Shown in pieces: positions 1 through 11,749 of a stretch of DNA of 64,000 nt. Source of the DNA: Manis javanica. Its lineage: Eukaryota > Chordata > Mammalia > Pholidota > Manidae. Every line of letters begins with the position of its first letter. Position 1 is the stretch's first letter. The position numbers and the translations under genes are program-made. Under the pieces are notes generated by a model. It was not told the DNA's origin. It ran no database searches and saw only the letters and a program-made list of their open reading frames with translations. The stretch is from NCBI RefSeq assembly GCF_040802235.1, contig NC_133156.1, forward strand, positions 24,881,343 through 24,945,342, given 5' to 3'.

Positions 1-2180
1 AATGATATTTTAATGTAGGTAATGGAAATGAGGAATTTCTGACTTTAAAAAAATCCCTTGTGTGGATTTGAGAGAGAGGGTTGTCTTTGTTGGAAAAATA
101 GGACTTCATAGGCCAAATGTCTGATTCATAGCAGAAGAGTCAGTAGGTAAAGAAATTCTATTAAACTGGAATGTTGACCAGAATCTTGCTAACTATGCAT
201 GTCACACCCATACAGATCTTCCACTACCCTCTGCATGAAGTAGATTGGTTCTCCTCTGTATGACACAACCATAGTTATAAAGCATATATTTTAAAAAAAG
301 AGCCTTATATATCTTAGTCACACACTCTAAAAATTGCTCTGACTTTATACAGAATGAATAGACAATGTCTTCTGAATAAAAATCAGGAAACAAAATATTC
401 TATCTTCTAGGAAATACAAATTTCCTACCTTGTATTCAGTTTCTTCATCAAACCCCCATGCCTCCAACTATAATTGCAGATATTTCTCAGTCTGTAGTGT
501 AACTGTTCTCTTGAAAATCTCTTTTCAGGTCAAAGACAGATGAGGAATCAGACTCTAATAAGAGCTAACCCAATCCTCTGAAACACACCAAATGCAGACA
601 AGAAACAAAGCCCAAGTTCCCTTGCAGAATACACTAGTTTTCAGGGGGTTGAAATAAAAGCGCTGCCTGGGGCAAATGGGTATGAGCTGGGTGAATGCTC
701 TCTCTGTCCTGGGAGGCTGAAATACCTACTGCTTGTCCAGATCCCAGCAGATGTGAACAAACCTATCATGTTGTCTGTCATTTTTCAGTCTTTGCCACAT
801 GTGGGGTGTTTTCAGGCTGCACAGACCCTGAAAACACTAGAATTGGGCTCCAGCATTTATCAGTAACAATTTATAGCTGATATATAGCTTTCTTGAAAAG
901 AGAAGGAATCCAGTGAAGCCTAACAATGCAGCCCCACAAAGGACTGGTATCAATGTCATCAGTGAAATTTATGGGTGAGCCATGAGACCCTCTGAGCCAC
1001 AGAGGCATTCTCTGCAGCCTGTCTTGGATCCCATCAATTATGGTCTAATAAGGTTTTTCCTGCCATAGGGAAAGCCTTTCATTCCTTCACTGCCTTTCTC
1101 AGGTGTGCTTATATGAATAACAGCAGCTGTTTCTTTATCCCTAGTGCGGCCTTTCCAGAGCATTGTCCCTTCTGGCTTCCTCGACCTATCTAGCTGGACT
1201 CTGGTACATCCCTGTGGTTTCCTCACTGGGTCTGTTTGCTCAAGTGACTCTAAAGGGCCTGCTGCTAGCTTCTCGTCTCTCTGAAATAAAAAACTTGTCC
1301 AAAGAACGTTTCACATTCCCTGAGTATTTGTAACCCATAAAATAGACATATCTGATTATTACGGCAGCAAAACAAGTTTGTAGAAACAACCAAGCCCCCT
1401 TAGGCGAGGAGAGGAGCAGACTCTGAAATGTTGGCTATGGTGGGAATGTCACTGTAAATTTTTAGCCTCCTCAAAAGGGTGGGGGTGGGGGGTGCAGAAC
1501 TGTGGGTTTGGGGGTCTCTGACTATCTTTCAGTTTGACTGTACTTTATCCTGCTGGTGTCCTCAAGGCTGACGTCAGTAGGAGGCAGGTCTGGCGCTCAC
1601 TCTTGGGGTGTCAGTGATGGGATTCCAGCTTCCCTAAAAGGATGCTCATTCAGAGAAAACAGATTTTACTTTTATGATGTACACATACAAAATATACTCT
1701 CATATATCCATGTTCATACACACACTAGTGCTTATACATTATACCTGCAGACGTGTGTATGTGTTTCCATGAACTTTAGGAAAGATGTTTTCTGAATGTC
1801 ACATTTTAGGAATAATACATTACTTGTCATGTTTTTTCTCTGGATGATTAATCTTTTATTTTCTTAATGTGATCATTGCAGCCATACGTTAGTAATGGGA
1901 TGCAGACAGAAGCCAGACTTCCTTCTAAGACTTAAGTCACATCTTTGATTCAAAACAGGTTTTGGAGGTAAAGTCTGGTTAGAAAGAAAGTTTAGAAGGG
2001 AAGAAATGGGAAGCTCTCACTTCATCAAGGTGCTCTGTGCATTTCAGTGTTCTTAAATATCCTCGTTGCTGGTGACTCTACCACGGGGCTTATGCTTTTC
2101 ACTATTAATAATTTTGGTGTCAATTTAACACCATAAAGGCCTTATTAAATGGCAGAAGGGTGAAGATGGGTGCACTTGGG
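1..2180. other. Non-coding stretch, no feature supported
   Basis: Only short incidental reading frames occur here (none above about 80 codons). They have no splice-site-bounded structure and no protein family I recognise. Base composition is ordinary for mammalian intergenic or intronic DNA. A short G-rich run near 1480-1495 and a CA-rich patch near 1715-1730 are the only low-complexity spots. Confidence 0.6.
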
Positions 2181-2182
2181 TA

Positions 2183-2330
2183 CCTGTGTTAGTGTCCTGG
2201 GACTGCTCTGACAGATTACCAAAAACTTGGCAGCTTAAAACAACAAAAAATCATTCCCTCACAGTTCTGGAGGCTAGAGGTCTGAAATCAAAGCATCAGT
2301 GCCTCTCTGATGGCACTAAGGGAGGGTATA
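2183..2330 (+). repeat. 5' part of an old dispersed mammalian repeat
   Basis: The stretch runs from a 'GTTAGTGTCCTGGGACTGC' start through 'CACAGTTCTGGAGGCTAGAG' to 'CTGAAATCAAAG'. This phrase order is typical of a very common old mammalian interspersed repeat. The matching 3' half appears at 3940-4095, so the copy is probably split by later insertion. I recognise the consensus style but do not commit to a family name without a library search. Confidence 0.6.
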
Positions 2331-3188
2331 TTTCACCCCTTTCTCTAGCTTCTGTTGTTGTTGGAAATCCTTGGTTGTATGCTTGGGAGCCATGCTACTC
2401 AAGCTGTGAAGCAAAGATCAGGCTGGAGGAAGACCCCCACAAATCAAGGGCCTTCACAGCTGGCTCCCTCTATTACCCACCTTGATTTGGTTGTTCTGCA
2501 TTATACTATTGGCTTTGCTTTTGCTTGCATTGTTGCCAAGGGCTAAGCTAACCTTTGCTAAGGAGCACAGAAAGGAGGAGAACATAAACTTCCCAGAAGC
2601 TTTTCAGGACAGTGGTCCTGAAGAATAGAACATGCAGAGGCCAGGTGGCAATCTAGGCATAGAATACCAAAACCTGCAGGTAGCTAGTCAAACACTGACC
2701 ACCCCATCTCCACCTAAGTGGGAAAGCCCCCCTGTTTTGTAATGCTAGTGAAATTAGTGATGAAGAGTTTTATAGGAAAATTAGAGAAATAGAGTTATGG
2801 GGGAATACTGAATGGAATAACCCTATCTGACACTTAATCCATCTTCTCATGTTTTTCTCTATTTGCTACTTCTATAGTTTTCCTAATTACAGCCCTTTGC
2901 TAGAATCCGTGCCTCATACATGTAATTACCACGTACCATAATTCTTCCAAGTGGTAAAAATACCTCAAGACAAGTGCTGGGCATAAATCTGCAAAGAAGT
3001 GAAAAGCTAATGTTTTCAGAGAATATTGCTTCTCTCTCACTTACCAGCTTTACATCTTCCCGTACGGCCCTGGAAGATGTCTGGTTAGCCAGAGATGGGT
3101 AAGATTCCTCAAGGGAAGAACAACCTAAGACAGGCACAGTCGCAGGGGGGCCAACAGAGGTGAGGCTTAGAACCTCACCACCCCCAGT

Positions 3189-3860
3189 GTTGAGAGAAAT
3201 TGTCTACACCCGTCGATGTTTTGTTGCCCTTGTCTGGCTTGGATTAATACCTAATCTATAGGCACAGAACTGATAATCTACACTTGCCTTCTTACAGCAC
3301 TGAATCATGCTTTCTATCTTTATCTTGCATCTACCTATTGTAGAATTAATATTATTAGGGGATAAAATGTACCCATTGCATTAAAAATGTAGATGATGAT
3401 ACCTGCCTAGATAACTGTAGCAGTGAGTGAGTGACCTGTATTTCACCCTGATCTAATAGACTCCATAGTCACTGCTACATGCTGCACGTTTCTGTGGTCA
3501 CATGAATTACTTAGAAACCACTTTGCATAAAAACGGGAGACACAATAGAGTACATGATGCTACGAAAAGTTTCGGTCAAGGAACAGAAAACGATCACCTG
3601 TCTAACACTTGACCAACCATGAAGAGATTAGAAAGAAGAAGAAAGAAAAAAGCTTGCCTATACCTATTAATCAACTGCCTCTACTAATTAATCAAAAGAA
3701 CAATAAAAAATAATCATATCCTTGTGCAAAATGGTATAAATAAAGCTGTCATCGGCACTTTGTCGAGAGGCCTCCTCCAGCGGGCTCCGTGTCCTGTCTC
3801 TCCATACACCAACTCCGTCCTGCACCTTCAGGCATCCCACCCATAGGCTGGAGCTGGATT
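3189..3860 (+). mobile_element. Candidate ERV LTR (unassigned family)
   Basis: The stretch begins with TGTTGAGAG and contains an AT-rich middle and a promoter-like 'GGTATAAATAAAGC' at about 3731. A C/T-rich block resembling an LTR R-U5 follows it. It sits between the two halves of the split repeat at 2183-2330 and 3940-4095, as expected for an insertion. I could not find convincing target-site duplications, the right boundary is approximate, and it could instead be unrelated unique DNA. Confidence 0.35.
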
Positions 3861-3939
3861 CCCACAGTTGTAGGTGCATCTGTCCACCCTCTGCCCCAGT
3901 TGTCACATGCTGTTCTCTGTGTCTGTTTTTTCCTATTCT

Positions 3940-4097
3940 TTCAAGGACACCATATTAGATTAGGGGCTCACCCCACTGCAGTGTAACCCCCTCTTAACTA
4001 AGTACGTATTCAATGACCTCATTTCCAAATAAAATACAATCTGAGGTTCTGGGAAGGACTGAAGTTTGAGGGGATGCTATCCAACCCAGTACAATAA
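3940..4097 (+). repeat. 3' part of the split old dispersed repeat
   Basis: It contains 'GGACACCATATTAGATTAGG', 'CAATGACCTCATTTCC', 'CTGAGGTTCTGGGAAGGACT' and 'ATCCAACCCAGTACA'. These are the usual closing phrases of the same repeat whose opening lies at 2183-2330 in the same orientation. About 1.6 kb of other DNA separates the two halves. Confidence 0.6.
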
Positions 4098-4235
4098 ATA
4101 ATGGTAGGTATTTTTGTCTTTACTGAAATACTCTTTAATCAAGTTAATGTACTAAATTTTTGCTACATAGGAGAAGATAGACAAGGTAAATACTTGGGGG
4201 GCAAACATGGGAAAATAGAAAATGTCCAAAACATT

Positions 4236-4395
4236 GATGTACAGTGCAGCCACTAGCCACCTGTGGCTATTTAAATTTGAATGAATTAAAATGAAATAAC
4301 ATAAAAAATTCAGTGTCTCAAGATCACTAGCTACATTCTAAATGCTCCTTGGACACATGTGGCTGGTGACTACTCTGTTGGACAGTGCAGACACA
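4236..4395. mobile_element. hAT-Charlie (MER1-type) DNA transposon remnant
   Basis: The left end reads 'CAGTGCAGCCACTAGCCAC' and the right end contains 'CACATGTGGCTGGTGACTAC' followed by 'TTGGACAGTGCAG'. The ends are imperfect inverted repeats around an AT-rich centre, the familiar form of non-autonomous MER1-type elements. It has no coding capacity. Confidence 0.65.
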
Positions 4396-5312
4396 GAACA
4401 TTTCCGTCCTTTGGACATTGCTAAATATATCATGAGTAGGAGTTATGGTGGAGGTGCTCAGGAAAGGTGAAAATGGGAGGGAGGGAGTCATGTAGCAGCA
4501 GAGGAGACCCTGAAGGAGGGGGTGACGGTCAAGGCAACGCACATATATTATTAAGGTGTTGCCTGGGACAACCCACCCGCTGAACATTGTTTACATCTCT
4601 TGACACTGATATTTTGTCTTACAAAGAGCAGGTACTCAGTAAATGTTTTTTGAGCCACTGAAGGAAAAGATGAATACTTCAATCAGGATGGGATATTGCT
4701 GAGTTTGGCAATGCTGCTTTTAGAAATGTATGATTTCCGTGAAGATTTCTCGGGGAGAGCACCTTAAGTATTGGCAAATATCTACATACTGACCTTCACT
4801 GAAAGGCTGAATACACCTGCTTCTCAGACCTTGCTCCTCTACCAGCACTGCCCTCATGCTGCCCCATATCACTGGGTTCCCCAGGAACACAAACAGCTGC
4901 CTTCTCTTTCTTTCAAGGAAGCAGAGAGTGGCAGTATGTTACTCATGCCCTTTGCACTTGTGCTGGTTCAACAATTTTCCTGTTGACTGCCAGCACAGTG
5001 CCCTGATGCAAAGCCGGCAGCCATTCCTGTGCACGCCCAGAGCCCTGTGACAGGTCCCTTCCTGACAGTCTACCCTTTCCACGCAAGATGGGAAGAGCAA
5101 ATTACAATTGGGTTTGAAAGGAATGGGTAACTTACCTGGTCCCTGGGGCTTTGATCGTCTCCTGTTACAGTGCCCGCTGACTGGAGGGCTGACACAGTTC
5201 ATCTCCCAAGCCTGGATTTACTGTGGTCCCTTGCCACAGCTCTGTGATGAGGGAGGAGGGAAGGGCATTTTCATTAGGGCAGTGAATACTTGCAGTAGCT
5301 TCTTTTCATGGC

Positions 5313-5729
5313 TGTGGATAAGGTAAAGATTCCTGTGGCCAGAATTCTCACCTGGCCCTTGTTGGCTAGCTCACTCTGCACGTGTGGGCAATATGTTATT
5401 ATTGACTCTATATAAAGAGCTCTTCCCAGTGCTGTGGGTGACATGGTGGCGTGGCTGCAAGGCTCAGGAGAGCAGAGATGACACTGGAGTCATGGCAGCA
5501 CTGATGACAGAGACTTAGACAGCTGTGGGGGCACAGAGGCCCAGAGACAGAGACCGGCTTGCTGCATGCAGACTCGCCCTGAGTGGACGGGATTCTAGTG
5601 ATTGACCTGCCACCATGGAAATAAAGTTGAGTATAACACTTTCACTCCAAGAAAGTTTTAGTGTCATTTTTTTTGGTGTCATTGAATCCATAGTGAACCT
5701 GCCCAGGGCTGGAACCCACTGGCAAGACA
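5313..5729 (+). mobile_element. Solo ERV LTR, family copy A
   Basis: The element starts TGTGGATAAGG and ends GGCAAGACA, a canonical TG...CA LTR. It has a TATA-like 'TATATAAAGAGCTC' near 5410 and an AATAAA polyadenylation signal near 5621. Flanks are ATGGC on the left and GTGGC on the right, a near-match 5-bp duplication. Four more copies of the same family lie within the next 4.5 kb (7244-7775, 7776-8172, 8957-9255, 9646-9997). No internal retroviral sequence is attached, so it is best read as a solo LTR. A 5-bp duplication would suit ERVL or ERV1 classes; I do not assign one. Confidence 0.75.
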
Positions 5730-6180
5730 GTGGCCCTCCTGCAGCCCCCCAACACATGCTCACACTCACATGTGTTTATACATATCTACTGTCATCCATA
5801 TACAGTTTTCCCATAAGTCCCAAGGTAAATTTGGAATACTCCCCCCTATTTATTTCTCTTAGCTCAATTTTGATTACGTGTCAGATATGAGGAGGAAGGA
5901 GCATTTCTATTCTACATGGTGACATAGGTGTATGATGGGGAAGCCAATGGGCTATTCTAAATAAGTAAATCACCAGGATATTGCCTTTGGAAGTGTGTTG
6001 GGCTGTATAGCTTTTGTTAATTGGATGCAAGGGACTAGTTTAGAATGATATGGTGGAAACACCGTGAATGATGAGGAGCATACGAATTTATCAAACAACC
6101 TGTCTGAATTCCAAAAGGTAATAAAAGACTTCTAATTTTCTCTTTTGGATAGTAAAAACAAATCTGTGAATTAAAATGAA
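5730..6180. other. Non-coding gap
   Basis: AT-rich unique-looking sequence between LTR copy A and an old L1 end. No reading frame, RNA gene or recognisable repeat is supported. Confidence 0.5.
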
Positions 6181-6184
6181 AGCA

Positions 6185-6425
6185 TTCAAAATTACATTGA
6201 CTGAAAACAGATTAACGGTTACCTGAGGTCAGAGGTGGAGCAATGACAGGGACTGACTGAGAGGGCAGCATGGAGGGTAAGGGAACCACACTGTATGTAC
6301 ATTGTGGTGGTGGTGGTTGCACCATTATAAATAATTGCCAGAAACTGTCATCAAACTGTATACTTAACATGAGTGATTTTCTTATATATTAATGTCTTAA
6401 TTAAAACCTTAACATAAAAACTAAA
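6185..6425 (+). mobile_element. Old L1 3'-end fragment
   Basis: The phrase order 'ACGGTTACCTGAGGTCAGAG', 'TGGTGGTGGTTGCACCATTA', 'CAAACTGTATACTTAACATG' and a closing A-rich segment matches the layout of old mammalian L1 3' untranslated regions. It is heavily decayed, with no ORF2 attached and no poly-A left. Confidence 0.6.
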
Positions 6426-6429
6426 AACA

Positions 6430-7243
6430 TCCAAACTTCAATTCAGAACTTGCAATATCTAAAATGAGTTACACAATGAAGACTTTGAAAAAATGAGTCC
6501 TTCAAAAATTGTCACCATAGGGTATGTTTTTCAAAAGTCTGTAACTAGATGAGAGTTTTCCTTATAAACTATTGCTTAAGTGAAACTGATAGCATACATG
6601 GTTGTTAGACTTGTCACGCCTCTCTGGGCACACAGGTGTCTTCACTTCTCAGCCCATTTGCAGATATCTGAGCCCTTATCACTGGTGCAGTTCAGAGGAC
6701 AGTTAGCAGAATTGACGTGGGTACAGGAAGAAGTCCCCGTGTGATCCTCCAGCTCTCATTTTCTGCCTCAGCAGTACCAGAAAACCATGTGTTAAGGTGG
6801 CAGTGTTGCAAGAAGATGTATCCACCCTCAGCCAGGGGCGCTGTATTCCTACTTGGGACCAGAACCGCTTTAGTAAACTACATTGAACAGGTAGTACGAG
6901 CAAAACACAAACCTTTGTTGTGTTCATCTACTGAGATTTGGGGGTTTGTTGTTGTCATTGTTACTACAGTGTAACATAGCCTGTGCTAATACCATTTATT
7001 GGCAATTTGAAGATCCTCAGAGTTTGGTGACATTGGGCCCATTTAAAGGTCACCTTACTAAAGAGCCCAGATTTGACAAACATACTGCTGTAGTAGGCAT
7101 GGTTGACAAAAGAGGGATTCAGGATGTGGACTTCTATTTGGTCATTCATTGAGAAGAGGGAGACTGGGCAGTAATAACCTGAACAGTCATGCCGGTGGTA
7201 TTCCTAACTATCTGGGTGCCCGGAGATATTGTGACTGTCCTGC
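6430..7243. other. Non-coding gap, probably old repeat debris
   Basis: The segment around 6680-6990 ends in 'GTTACTACAGTGTAACATAGC', which resembles the tail of an ancient mammalian interspersed repeat, but I cannot name it. A 68-codon frame near 6946-7152 has no recognisable domain and no gene context. The rest is unassigned. Confidence 0.4.
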
Positions 7244-7775
7244 TGTCTTGCCAGTGGGTTTCAGCCCTGGGCAAGTTCGCTATGGATTCGGTGTGAACAA
7301 AGAAAATGACAGGAAAATGTTCTTGGGGTGAAAGGGATATACCCAACTTTATTTCCAGGTAGCAGGCCACTCACTAAAATCCTGTTCACTCAGAGCAAGT
7401 CTGCATGCAGCAAGCTGGTCTCTCCCCTTGCCTCTGGGCCCCTCTGTCTGCACAGCTGTCCTCTGGGCCTCTCTGCCTGCACAGCCGTCCTGCACAGCCA
7501 TCCTCTGGGCACTCTGCACAGCCATCCCACACAGCCATCCTCTGGGCCTCTCTGCACAGTTGTCCTGTACAGCTGTCCTCTGGACCTCTGTCCTTGGAGC
7601 TGCCACCAGCCTCTGCTCTGCTCTCTTGCAGCCCTGCCACCATGTCATACCCAGAGCACTGGGCGGAGCTCTTTATATAGAGTCAACAGCTATGTGCTGC
7701 CCACAGGTGTGCAGTGAGCTAGTCAACCAGGGCCAGGTGAGAATCCTGACCATAGGAACTCTCATTTTATCCACA
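7244..7775 (-). mobile_element. Solo ERV LTR, family copy B, with internal VNTR
   Basis: On the plus strand it starts TGTCTTGCC and ends TTATCCACA, the reverse complement of the TGTGGATAA...GGCAAGACA termini of copies A and E. A reversed TATA-like box lies near 7670. It is longer than its relatives because a C/T-rich minisatellite (7433-7590) has expanded inside it. Its right end abuts copy C directly at 7775/7776 with no spacer, and copy C lacks the first four bases expected at that end. Confidence 0.75.
7433..7590. repeat. Minisatellite inside LTR copy B
   Basis: Irregular tandem variants of 'GTCCTCTGGGCCTCTCTGC' and 'GCACAGCCATCC' alternate through this stretch, about five to six degenerate copies of 25-35 bp. 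The sister LTRs A, C, D and E lack the expansion. Confidence 0.65.
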
Positions 7776-8172
7776 CTTGCCAATGGGTTTCAGCCCTGGA
7801 CAAGTTCACTATGGATTCAATGAGACCTAAAAATGACAGTGGAATGTCCTTGGGGTGAAAATGTTTCTACCTAACTTTATTCCCACGGTGGCAGTTCAAT
7901 CACTAGAATCCCTTTCACTCAGAGCGAGTCTGCAAGCAGCAAGCCAGTCTCTACCTCTGGGCCTTTCTCACCCTGGAAGCCATTTCACTCTGTGTCCTCT
8001 GCATTGCCACCTCTCCAGTCTCTGCTCTCCTGCAGCCTTGCAGCAGCCCAGAGTACTAGGCGGAGTTCTTTACATAGAGTCAATAACAACGTATTGCCCC
8101 CATGTAGGTAGTGAGCAAGCCGGCCAGGACTGGGTGAGAATCCTGGCCATAGGAACCTTCACTTTCTTCACA
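7776..8172 (-). mobile_element. ERV LTR, family copy C
   Basis: It begins CTTGCCAATGGG (the expected TGTC is missing) and ends CTTCACA, the reversed start of the family. The middle parallels copy B, including the reversed 'GGAGTTCTTTACATAGAG' promoter-like block near 8050-8070. It is in direct contact with copy B in the same orientation. The pair could be a recombined provirus remnant without internal sequence or a nested insertion. Confidence 0.7.
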
Positions 8173-8619
8173 GATACCTTCATGAGAGACAGAAATCATC
8201 TGAAGATTTTTTATTCCAAATTAAATTACTTAAGCACGTGTCCAGTGTTTCCCTAATAGCAATGAGCATCCAACCAAGCACTGAGTTAGGCGACTTACTA
8301 GGCACTCTGTTATAAATGGCCTTTTGATTTTGTTACTTTAATAACCAGCAGCTCATCGTGAGGCTGATGGTGCCCTTAGTGTAAGCAGATTTCTCCATCT
8401 GGTACTCCAAGCACACACCTGAGCATTGTCTTTAGAAGGGCTGTGTGATCCTGAGATCAGTTTCATATAGTCTTCATGCTTACCTTATGTTTTCTCAATA
8501 CTAGCAGATTTTTCCTTTCCTCATTCACAGAGCTCACACATATTCTTGGATTTTTCAATGAGTTTTGGTTCCCACTTATTCCTCAGAGAAATGTCCTGAA
8601 CCCATTTGAGTAATTTAGC

Positions 8620-8705
8620 TCAGTGGTTCTCAAACTTAGGGGAGTTAGGCTTTTAACTACCATCCCAGGTGATTTCAATGCAGGTGATACGGGACTATAT
8701 TCTTA
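8620..8705 (+). mobile_element. hAT-Charlie (MER5-like) remnant
   Basis: 'CTCAGTGGTTCTCAAACTTA' opens the element and 'CCCAGGTGATTTCAATGCAG' follows. Both are standard phrases of MER5-type non-autonomous DNA transposons. The right terminal repeat is not evident, so this is partial. Confidence 0.5.
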
Positions 8706-8956
8706 GGAAACTGGTTCCAGTTCTCACCTCTGTCCACTCCCTTGGATTCTCTAATAATCTCCACTTTTGATATCTTCATGCAATTTCCATTGGACTCATT
8801 AGGTTTACACAAGCCAGAGCAGATGGTAAAAACTACTCCAGGCATAATTTCCAATGAGGAATAGAATGCTTTCTCTCTTCCCTCTCACAGGTACTTTAAT
8901 GCATACTCAAGAAGATGAATAAAGTATCTGGAGATGAGATAATGTTTTAGAATGAT

Positions 8957-9255
8957 TGTCTTGCCAGTGAGTTTTGTTATGGGTTCAGTGTGACCAAAGA
9001 AATTATGGTAGAATGTTTCTTTGGGGTGGAAGGGTTTATTACCCAGCTTGTTCTCTCGGCGGTAGGTCGAACACTAGCATCTCTGTCACCATCCAGAGCA
9101 CTGGGCCGAGCACTCTATATAGCGCAGTAAAAGCTTATTGCTTAAGCTTATTGCCTAAGGGTGTGGAAGCAGTAACCCAGCAACAGGCCAGTTACTTCAT
9201 CAGGTGGTTTAAGTTCAGTGAGGATCCTGGCCATAGGAACCCCAACTTACCCACA
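8957..9255 (-). mobile_element. Solo ERV LTR, family copy D, with 5-bp target duplication
   Basis: The element runs from TGTCTTGCC to ACCCACA on the plus strand (reversed family termini). It is flanked on both sides by ATGAT (8952-8956 and 9256-9260), an exact 5-bp target-site duplication. It is shorter than copies A-C. A reversed TATATAG box lies near 9115. This copy best fixes the true LTR boundaries of the family. Confidence 0.85.
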
Positions 9256-9645
9256 ATGATTTACAAGGAACTGTTTAAGTCAACAAATACTTGTTTTACT
9301 TATATTAAAATATTGGATTTGTACTCTTATTAAAATTATTTCATTATATACATTATGTAATTCACACATACAAAGAATTACAGATAATAATATAAAATAG
9401 ACATGAACTCATGTTTCTGTATTAACACATGAACATTTTACCACATTAAAAATATCTTCAATGTCCATGTTTTAAAACATTTACCACATATATTCTTATC
9501 TGTAAATAGTAAATAATATTGCTTTGAGCATTTTAAATTTTATACAAATGGTATTTACTGTATATGTCCCTTTGCAAATTAAAATAATTACCCCTGGTTT
9601 TGATATCATGGTGCTCCATTTAAACCTTATTAAGCTAATTCATCT

Positions 9646-9997
9646 TGTGGATAAAGTGAAGGTTTCTATGGCCAGGAGCCTCACCTGACAATAAACTAGT
9701 TGATGATGTAACTGGCCTGCTGCTAGGCTACTGCTTCCACACCTGCAAGCAAAAAAGCTGTTATTGACTGAGTCACTATATAAAGAGCTTTGCCCAATGC
9801 TCTGGGCGGAGGCAGAGTTGAGGGAGGATTACAGACCTGCAGACTGCTGGATGCAGATGTAATTCTAGCACTGAACCTATCACCAGGAGAGCAAGTCAGT
9901 AATAAACCCTTTCACCCCAAAAACGTTCCATTGTCATTCCTCAGTCTCACTGAATCCATAGTGAACTTGCCCAGGGCTGAAACCCATTGGCAAGACA
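9646..9997 (+). mobile_element. Solo ERV LTR, family copy E
   Basis: It starts TGTGGATAAAG and ends GGCAAGACA. It has 'TATATAAAGAGCTT' near 9777 and an AATAAA near 9901. CATCT precedes it, and CATCT recurs two bases after the family's usual end, so the duplication is likely if the element ends AAGACAAA. No internal retroviral sequence is attached. Confidence 0.8.
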
Positions 9998-9999
9998 AA

Positions 10000-10380
10000 C
10001 ATCTATATAGTATTCCCTTTTATAGGCCACAATTTATCATTCTTTCATTGATGATTATTAGATACTAATCTTATTTTTTTCCAACTATTTCAAAATATTG
10101 TTGAATCACACAGTTGAGCTAGAGTTTCTTTAAGTTACAGCACCTAGATATGACATTGCTATAAGACCTATGCATTGGTAATTTAAAATTGGTACATTTA
10201 AAATAAAAGACAGAGGTAATAATCAGACAACTAAATCTTTTTATTATATTTTATTAAAAATTCACATTGAAACAACCTACTTTTTAATAGTCTCTATTTC
10301 ATCTACTCCTCATTCTGTGTAGAAAACTCAGTTGTAATCAATGAGTATGCATAACTTGTTATTCAATTTTTTCACATAAC
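10000..10380. other. Non-coding gap
   Basis: AT-rich sequence with no supported feature between LTR copy E and an old repeat fragment. Confidence 0.5.
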
Positions 10381-10384
10381 ATAA

Positions 10385-10510
10385 TTGCATGTAAATATTT
10401 CATTCATTCAACACATTCACTCAATAACTGCTTAGTTGGTGCCTCCCAAGGACCAGGCTAGCTCTTGAGGACAGAGACAGAAATCCTGGCCTTCTTGGGT
10501 CTTTAATATC
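10385..10510. repeat. Old interspersed repeat fragment (L2/MIR-like)
   Basis: 'TTCATTCATTCAACACATTC' followed by 'GGTGCCTCCCAAGGACCAGG' and 'ACAGAAATCCTGGCCTTC' follows the phrase order of a very common ancient mammalian repeat. It is decayed and I do not name the subfamily. Confidence 0.45.
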
Positions 10511-10884
10511 ACTTAATCACATAGACCATGAATTTATCATTTACATAGCAATTAATATTATATAATATTAATAAGCTATGATTTAATTATCAAGTTCCTC
10601 AGGGAATTGTGTTTATTTTGGAAATGTATACATACACAACATCTATGCTAGAATTAAGGACTGAACTTGACTAATATGACATTGTCATGGGGTGTGTATG
10701 TCTGTGACACTCAGATTGGTATAAAATAGTCCAGATTTCAGCTATTGTTTAAAATATCCCAAGTTCCCTCTTTTCTCTCCATTCATTCTGGAACTCAACC
10801 TAGAACCTAAGTGATCCCAGATCTTGCCTTTGAAGTGGGTGTGTACTGACTCCTTGGCTTGTAAGATACATCCACTTGAGCAAA

Positions 10885-10945
10885 TTAATAAATGTCTTTG
10901 TGTCTTAGTTTCCTCTTCTGTAAAATGGGAATAATAATACATTCA
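10885..10945 (-). repeat. MIR fragment
   Basis: 'TCTTAGTTTCCTCTTCTGTA' followed by 'AAATGGGAATAATAATAC' is the reversed central part of the MIR consensus. The fragment is short, without the tRNA-like head. Confidence 0.6.
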
Positions 10946-10949
10946 ATCA

Positions 10950-11745
10950 ATATTTGGAAATCCTCAAATCATTGTTAGCTCTGGTTAATCAGTAAAGCTC
11001 TAGTTTTTAAAAGTCAGATTTCACTTCCTAAATCAAGTTACCTGAAGGATACAGTGGGAAATTGAAAAATACAGCAAAAAGAGTTCTGCGGAAGAATAGT
11101 ATGACTGCTTTCTTTTCAAGGAATCTGGAGTCCACATATCTGCACCAAGCTTGGAGTCTGTGGTACACGGGAAGCTGGTCCCTTTAGGTATCCTCTATCT
11201 GATGTGAGCCTGGAGCTGTGTGTGACTTCTGTGACTCTAGGAAGAGAAGCCAGGTATGTACACATTCACACAAATACACATACTCTACACACAGATGCAT
11301 GAAGGAGAGAGGGAAAGATGGTTAAAGAAGGGAACCAGGCCAGGAAATTGTTAGTGAGAACAAATCCATCCTTTTGATTATTTTACCTAAGAGTTCAGCA
11401 GGTGGTTTTTAAAATGTAAAGATTAATCAGTTAGATCTTTAGGCTACTCTCACTACATGTACATTCAATGCTCATTTGTTCACACACTCCAGCAAAATCA
11501 TAGAAAGTGGAAGAAAGTACAAAGAAATAACTGATTTTAACAAAACCAGTATCGAGGTTGCTTCTCCTTTAGAAAATGTTCACTATTGCCTGTTGCCTCT
11601 CTCCCCCTGCTTTTTCTTCCTCCCTCTTCTATTCTTTTTATAATTCTTCCATAGCAGAGAAGCTTCCAGCTGTAGGGAAAATGAACTAATATAAATGCGC
11701 CTGCATCTATTTCTTCAAATTGCTGTTTAAATTCATTCATACATG
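10950..11745. other. Non-coding gap
   Basis: No supported gene or RNA. A CA-containing patch lies near 11265-11290. The remainder is unremarkable unique sequence. Confidence 0.5.
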
Positions 11746-11749
11746 AATC

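Noticed and set aside
5615-5890. Possible small gene in LTR copy A
   Set aside because: The frame spans the LTR polyadenylation region and flank, is not conserved in the sister LTRs, and has no known domain.
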